A stretch of 17,990 nucleotides of DNA from Deltaproteobacteria bacterium (GTDB lineage: Bacteria > Desulfobacterota_B > Binatia > Bin18). Below are positions 16,164-17,990 of the stretch, in pieces. Both the position numbers and the translations under genes were made by a program. Where the stretch lies: positions 1-17,990 of the forward strand of contig JAAXHF010000203.1 in the NCBI GenBank assembly GCA_012271025.1, written 5' to 3'. The first letter of the stretch is position 1. Each line of letters starts with the position of its first letter. The notes under the pieces were generated by a model, which ran no database searches, had not been told where the DNA came from, and was given only the letters and a program-made list of their open reading frames with translations.

Positions 16164-17639
16164 GTGGCCGACGACATTCGCGTCAGGTACGCTCCCAGCC
16201 CCACCGGGCTGCCTCATATCGGCAACATCCGCACCGCCCTGTTCAACTGGCTCTTTGCCCGCCACCACGGCGGCAAGTTCATCGTGCGCATTGAGGATAC
16301 CGACCAGGAGCGGCTGGTGCCGGGGGCGGTGGAGGGCATCCTGGACGGTTTGGAGTGGTTGGACATCGACTGGGACGAGGGCCCCCGGGTGGGTGGCGAC
16401 TACGGCCCCTACTTCCAATCGGAGCGCCTGCCCCTGTACCAGGCCGAGGCCGAGCGGCTAATCGGCCAGGGGGATGCCTACCGCTGCTACTGCACCCGGG
16501 AACGGCTGGATGCCTTGCGAGCAGAGCAGCGGCGCAACCGGCAGGACTTGGGCTACGACGGCCATTGCCGCCGCTTGCCCGAGGAACAAAGTCGCTCCTA
16601 CGCGGCCGAGGGTGCCCCCTGCGTCATCCGCTTCGCCATGCCTGACAGCGGGGTTACCCGGCTCCACGACCTGATCCGGGACGAGGTGGAATGGCAGAAC
16701 GAACTGGTGGACGATTTCATCCTCATTAAGTCCGACGGCTTCCCCACCTACCACCTGGCGGTGGTTACCGACGACCACCTTATGGGGATTAGCCACGTGC
16801 TGCGGGCCGAGGAGTGGCTCTCCAGCGCTCCCCGCCACTTGCAGTTGTACCGGGCCCTGGGCTATACGCCCCCCCAGCACGGCCACCTGCCCATGATCCT
16901 GGGGCCGGACCGGGCCAAGCTGTCCAAGCGGCATGGCGCTACTTCGATTATGGAGTACCGGGACGACGGCTACCTGCCCGACGCCCTGCGCAACTTTATG
17001 GTCCTGTTGGGCTGGTCGCTGGACGACAAGACCGAGGTTATGCCCGTAGCCGCCATGGTTGAGAACTTTACCCTGGACCGGGTGGGCAGGCCGGCGGCCA
17101 TCTTCGACCGGGAGAAGCTGTCCTGGATGAACGGCCTTTACCTGCGGGAACTCTCCACCGGGGTCTTGGCCGATGCCATGCTGCCCTACCTGGAAAGAGA
17201 CTTGCCGGCCGACCTGCTCCCGGTGGACCGGGCCTACCTGGAAGAAATAGCGCCCCTGATCCAGGAGCGGTTGAAGCTGCTCTCCGAGTCGGCGGAAATG
17301 ACCCGCTATTTCTTTGAGCAGCAGCCCGAATACGAGCCGGCCACCCTGGTGCAGCGGGGGATGACCGGGGAGGAGGCGGTGAATGCCCTGACCCTGGCCC
17401 GGTCCCGGCTGGCCGGGGCCGAGTCCTTTGCCGCCCCGGCCCTGGAGGAGCTGCTGCGGGCCGCCGGCGAGGAACTGGGTCTGACGCCCCGCCGTTTCTT
17501 CGGCGCCCTGCGGGTGGCGGCAACAGGCCGCAGCGTCTCCCCGCCATTGTTTGAAACCCTGGAAGTCCTGGGCCGCGAACGGGTCCTCTCCCGCCTGGAG
17601 TGGGCCCTGGAGGCATTGACGGCAGAGGTTGGCCAGTAG
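16164..17639 (+). CDS. gltX: Glutamyl-tRNA synthetase
   Basis: This 491-residue class I enzyme charges tRNA-Glu. The HIGH counterpart is HIGN at 18-21 in APSPTGLPHIGNIRTALFNWL, and the KMSKS counterpart is KLSKR at 252-256 in ILGPDRAKLSKRHGATSI. EDTDQERLVPGA at 44-55 and the HVLRAEEWLSSAPRHLQLY block (211-229) follow family order. A likely zinc site is visible: Cys108-Tyr-Cys110 with Tyr131 and Cys135, the same spacing as in E. coli GluRS from memory. The start is GTG 16164, with GGAGG 6 bases upstream. The C-terminal half is helical with a normal anticodon-binding domain (DRAYLEEIAPLIQERLKLLSES). Codon use resembles the second half of glnS rather than the genes before it. The stop abuts the convergent channel gene with no spacer. 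Confidence 0.97.
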   Translation: MADDIRVRYAPSPTGLPHIGNIRTALFNWLFARHHGGKFIVRIEDTDQERLVPGAVEGILDGLEWLDIDWDEGPRVGGDYGPYFQSERLPLYQAEAERLIGQGDAYRCYCTRERLDALRAEQRRNRQDLGYDGHCRRLPEEQSRSYAAEGAPCVIRFAMPDSGVTRLHDLIRDEVEWQNELVDDFILIKSDGFPTYHLAVVTDDHLMGISHVLRAEEWLSSAPRHLQLYRALGYTPPQHGHLPMILGPDRAKLSKRHGATSIMEYRDDGYLPDALRNFMVLLGWSLDDKTEVMPVAAMVENFTLDRVGRPAAIFDREKLSWMNGLYLRELSTGVLADAMLPYLERDLPADLLPVDRAYLEEIAPLIQERLKLLSESAEMTRYFFEQQPEYEPATLVQRGMTGEEAVNALTLARSRLAGAESFAAPALEELLRAAGEELGLTPRRFFGALRVAATGRSVSPPLFETLEVLGRERVLSRLEWALEALTAEVGQ

Positions 17640-17990
17640 TTAACCCTCAATTTCCTCGCCGCAATGGGGGCACGCCCGAATTGTCGGTTCGGGACGCTGG
17701 ATCATTTCCATCAGCCCGGAGCTGAGGATGCCGGCCGGCAGGGCGAACATTCCGATACCCACCACCGCGATAACCCCGGCCATCACCTTGCCCAACGGCG
17801 TTACCGGCGAAACGTCCCCGTAGCCCACCGTCGTCAGGGTGATAATGCTCCACCACATGGCTTCCGGAATGCTGGCGAAGGCCTCTGGCTGGGCGGCGTG
17901 CTCGGCAAAGTACATCAGGGACGAAGCGAGCACCAGCATGACGGTCAGCACTAGGACCACCGTCAGCAGTTCCTGCCCCTTGTTCTGCAC
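17640..17990 (-). CDS. Potassium-channel-like protein, 3' part, cut by window edge
   Basis: The visible 116 residues run to the right edge, so the N-terminus is probably missing; the GTG at 17990-17988 need not be the true start. A membrane helix (about 8-28, VVLVLTVMLVLASSLMYFAE) is followed by a pore helix and the selectivity filter TTLTTVGYGDV-type sequence (TLTTVGYGD at 51-59). A second helix (about 64-90, ending FALPAGILSSGL) completes the pore. This is the S5-P-S6 part of a voltage-gated or two-helix potassium channel; preceding sensor helices may lie outside the window. The tail ends ACPHCGEEIEG, a CxxC knuckle like half of a zinc ribbon, at the very C-terminus. Its substrate ion is inferred from the VGYGD filter. 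It converges on gltX with no spacer and no terminator seen. Confidence 0.85.
   Translation of the reverse strand: MQNKGQELLTVVLVLTVMLVLASSLMYFAEHAAQPEAFASIPEAMWWSIITLTTVGYGDVSPVTPLGKVMAGVIAVVGIGMFALPAGILSSGLMEMIQRPEPTIRACPHCGEEIEG

Overview
The window is about 18 kb of high-GC DNA packed with genes. Most of it reads as ordinary housekeeping from a Gram-negative (diderm) bacterium that makes lipopolysaccharide: it has Kdo synthesis (kdsA tail), LPS transport genes (lptC, lptA, lptB), sigma-54 (rpoN), a nitrogen-type PTS protein, and a PII-uridylyltransferase (glnD). An F420-type luciferase-like oxidoreductase and an overall order lpt-rpoN-ptsN-rapZ-HPr-metK suggest a Desulfobacterota/Tectomicrobia-like lineage of the kind recovered from metagenomes. 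This placement is inference from gene content only.

Layout. 1-165: 3' end of kdsA. 258-5385: a tight plus-strand run lptC-lptA-lptB-rpoN-ptsN-rapZ-HPr, with stop/start overlaps at lptC/lptA, lptA/lptB and ptsN/rapZ. 5463-11618: a second plus-strand run metK-ahcY-glnD-xerD, probably with its own promoter before metK. 11631-13040: a minus-strand adrenodoxin-reductase-like ferredoxin-NADP reductase. It is convergent with xerD and divergent from an LLM-class oxidoreductase (13192-14202). 14240-17639: glnS and gltX. 17640-17990: a minus-strand potassium-channel fragment cut by the window edge. The only non-coding stretches of note are 13041-13191 (divergent promoters) and 15938-16163 (hairpin and tandem repeats). 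No stretch over 300 bases lacks a gene.

How the genes fit together. The first run links outer-membrane LPS export to sigma-54 and a regulatory PTS branch (PtsN, HPr, RapZ). The second run joins the S-adenosylmethionine cycle (MetK makes SAM, AhcY removes SAH) to nitrogen sensing (GlnD) and chromosome dimer resolution (XerD).

The most notable signal is a change of codon and base style inside glnS, near the conserved [14 protein letters not shown] block (about 15020-15115). Upstream genes favour GTC, TCG and mixed CCG/CCC. Downstream glnS, gltX and the channel favour GTG, TCC and CGG, and the following spacer carries dispersed-type repeats not seen earlier in the window. The likeliest explanations are a metagenome assembly join at a conserved sequence or a real homologous recombination between distant lineages. 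The downstream part has a Chloroflexota/Dehalococcoidia-like look (low confidence). I found no convincing new biological system; the rest is well-known families with a few unusual details.
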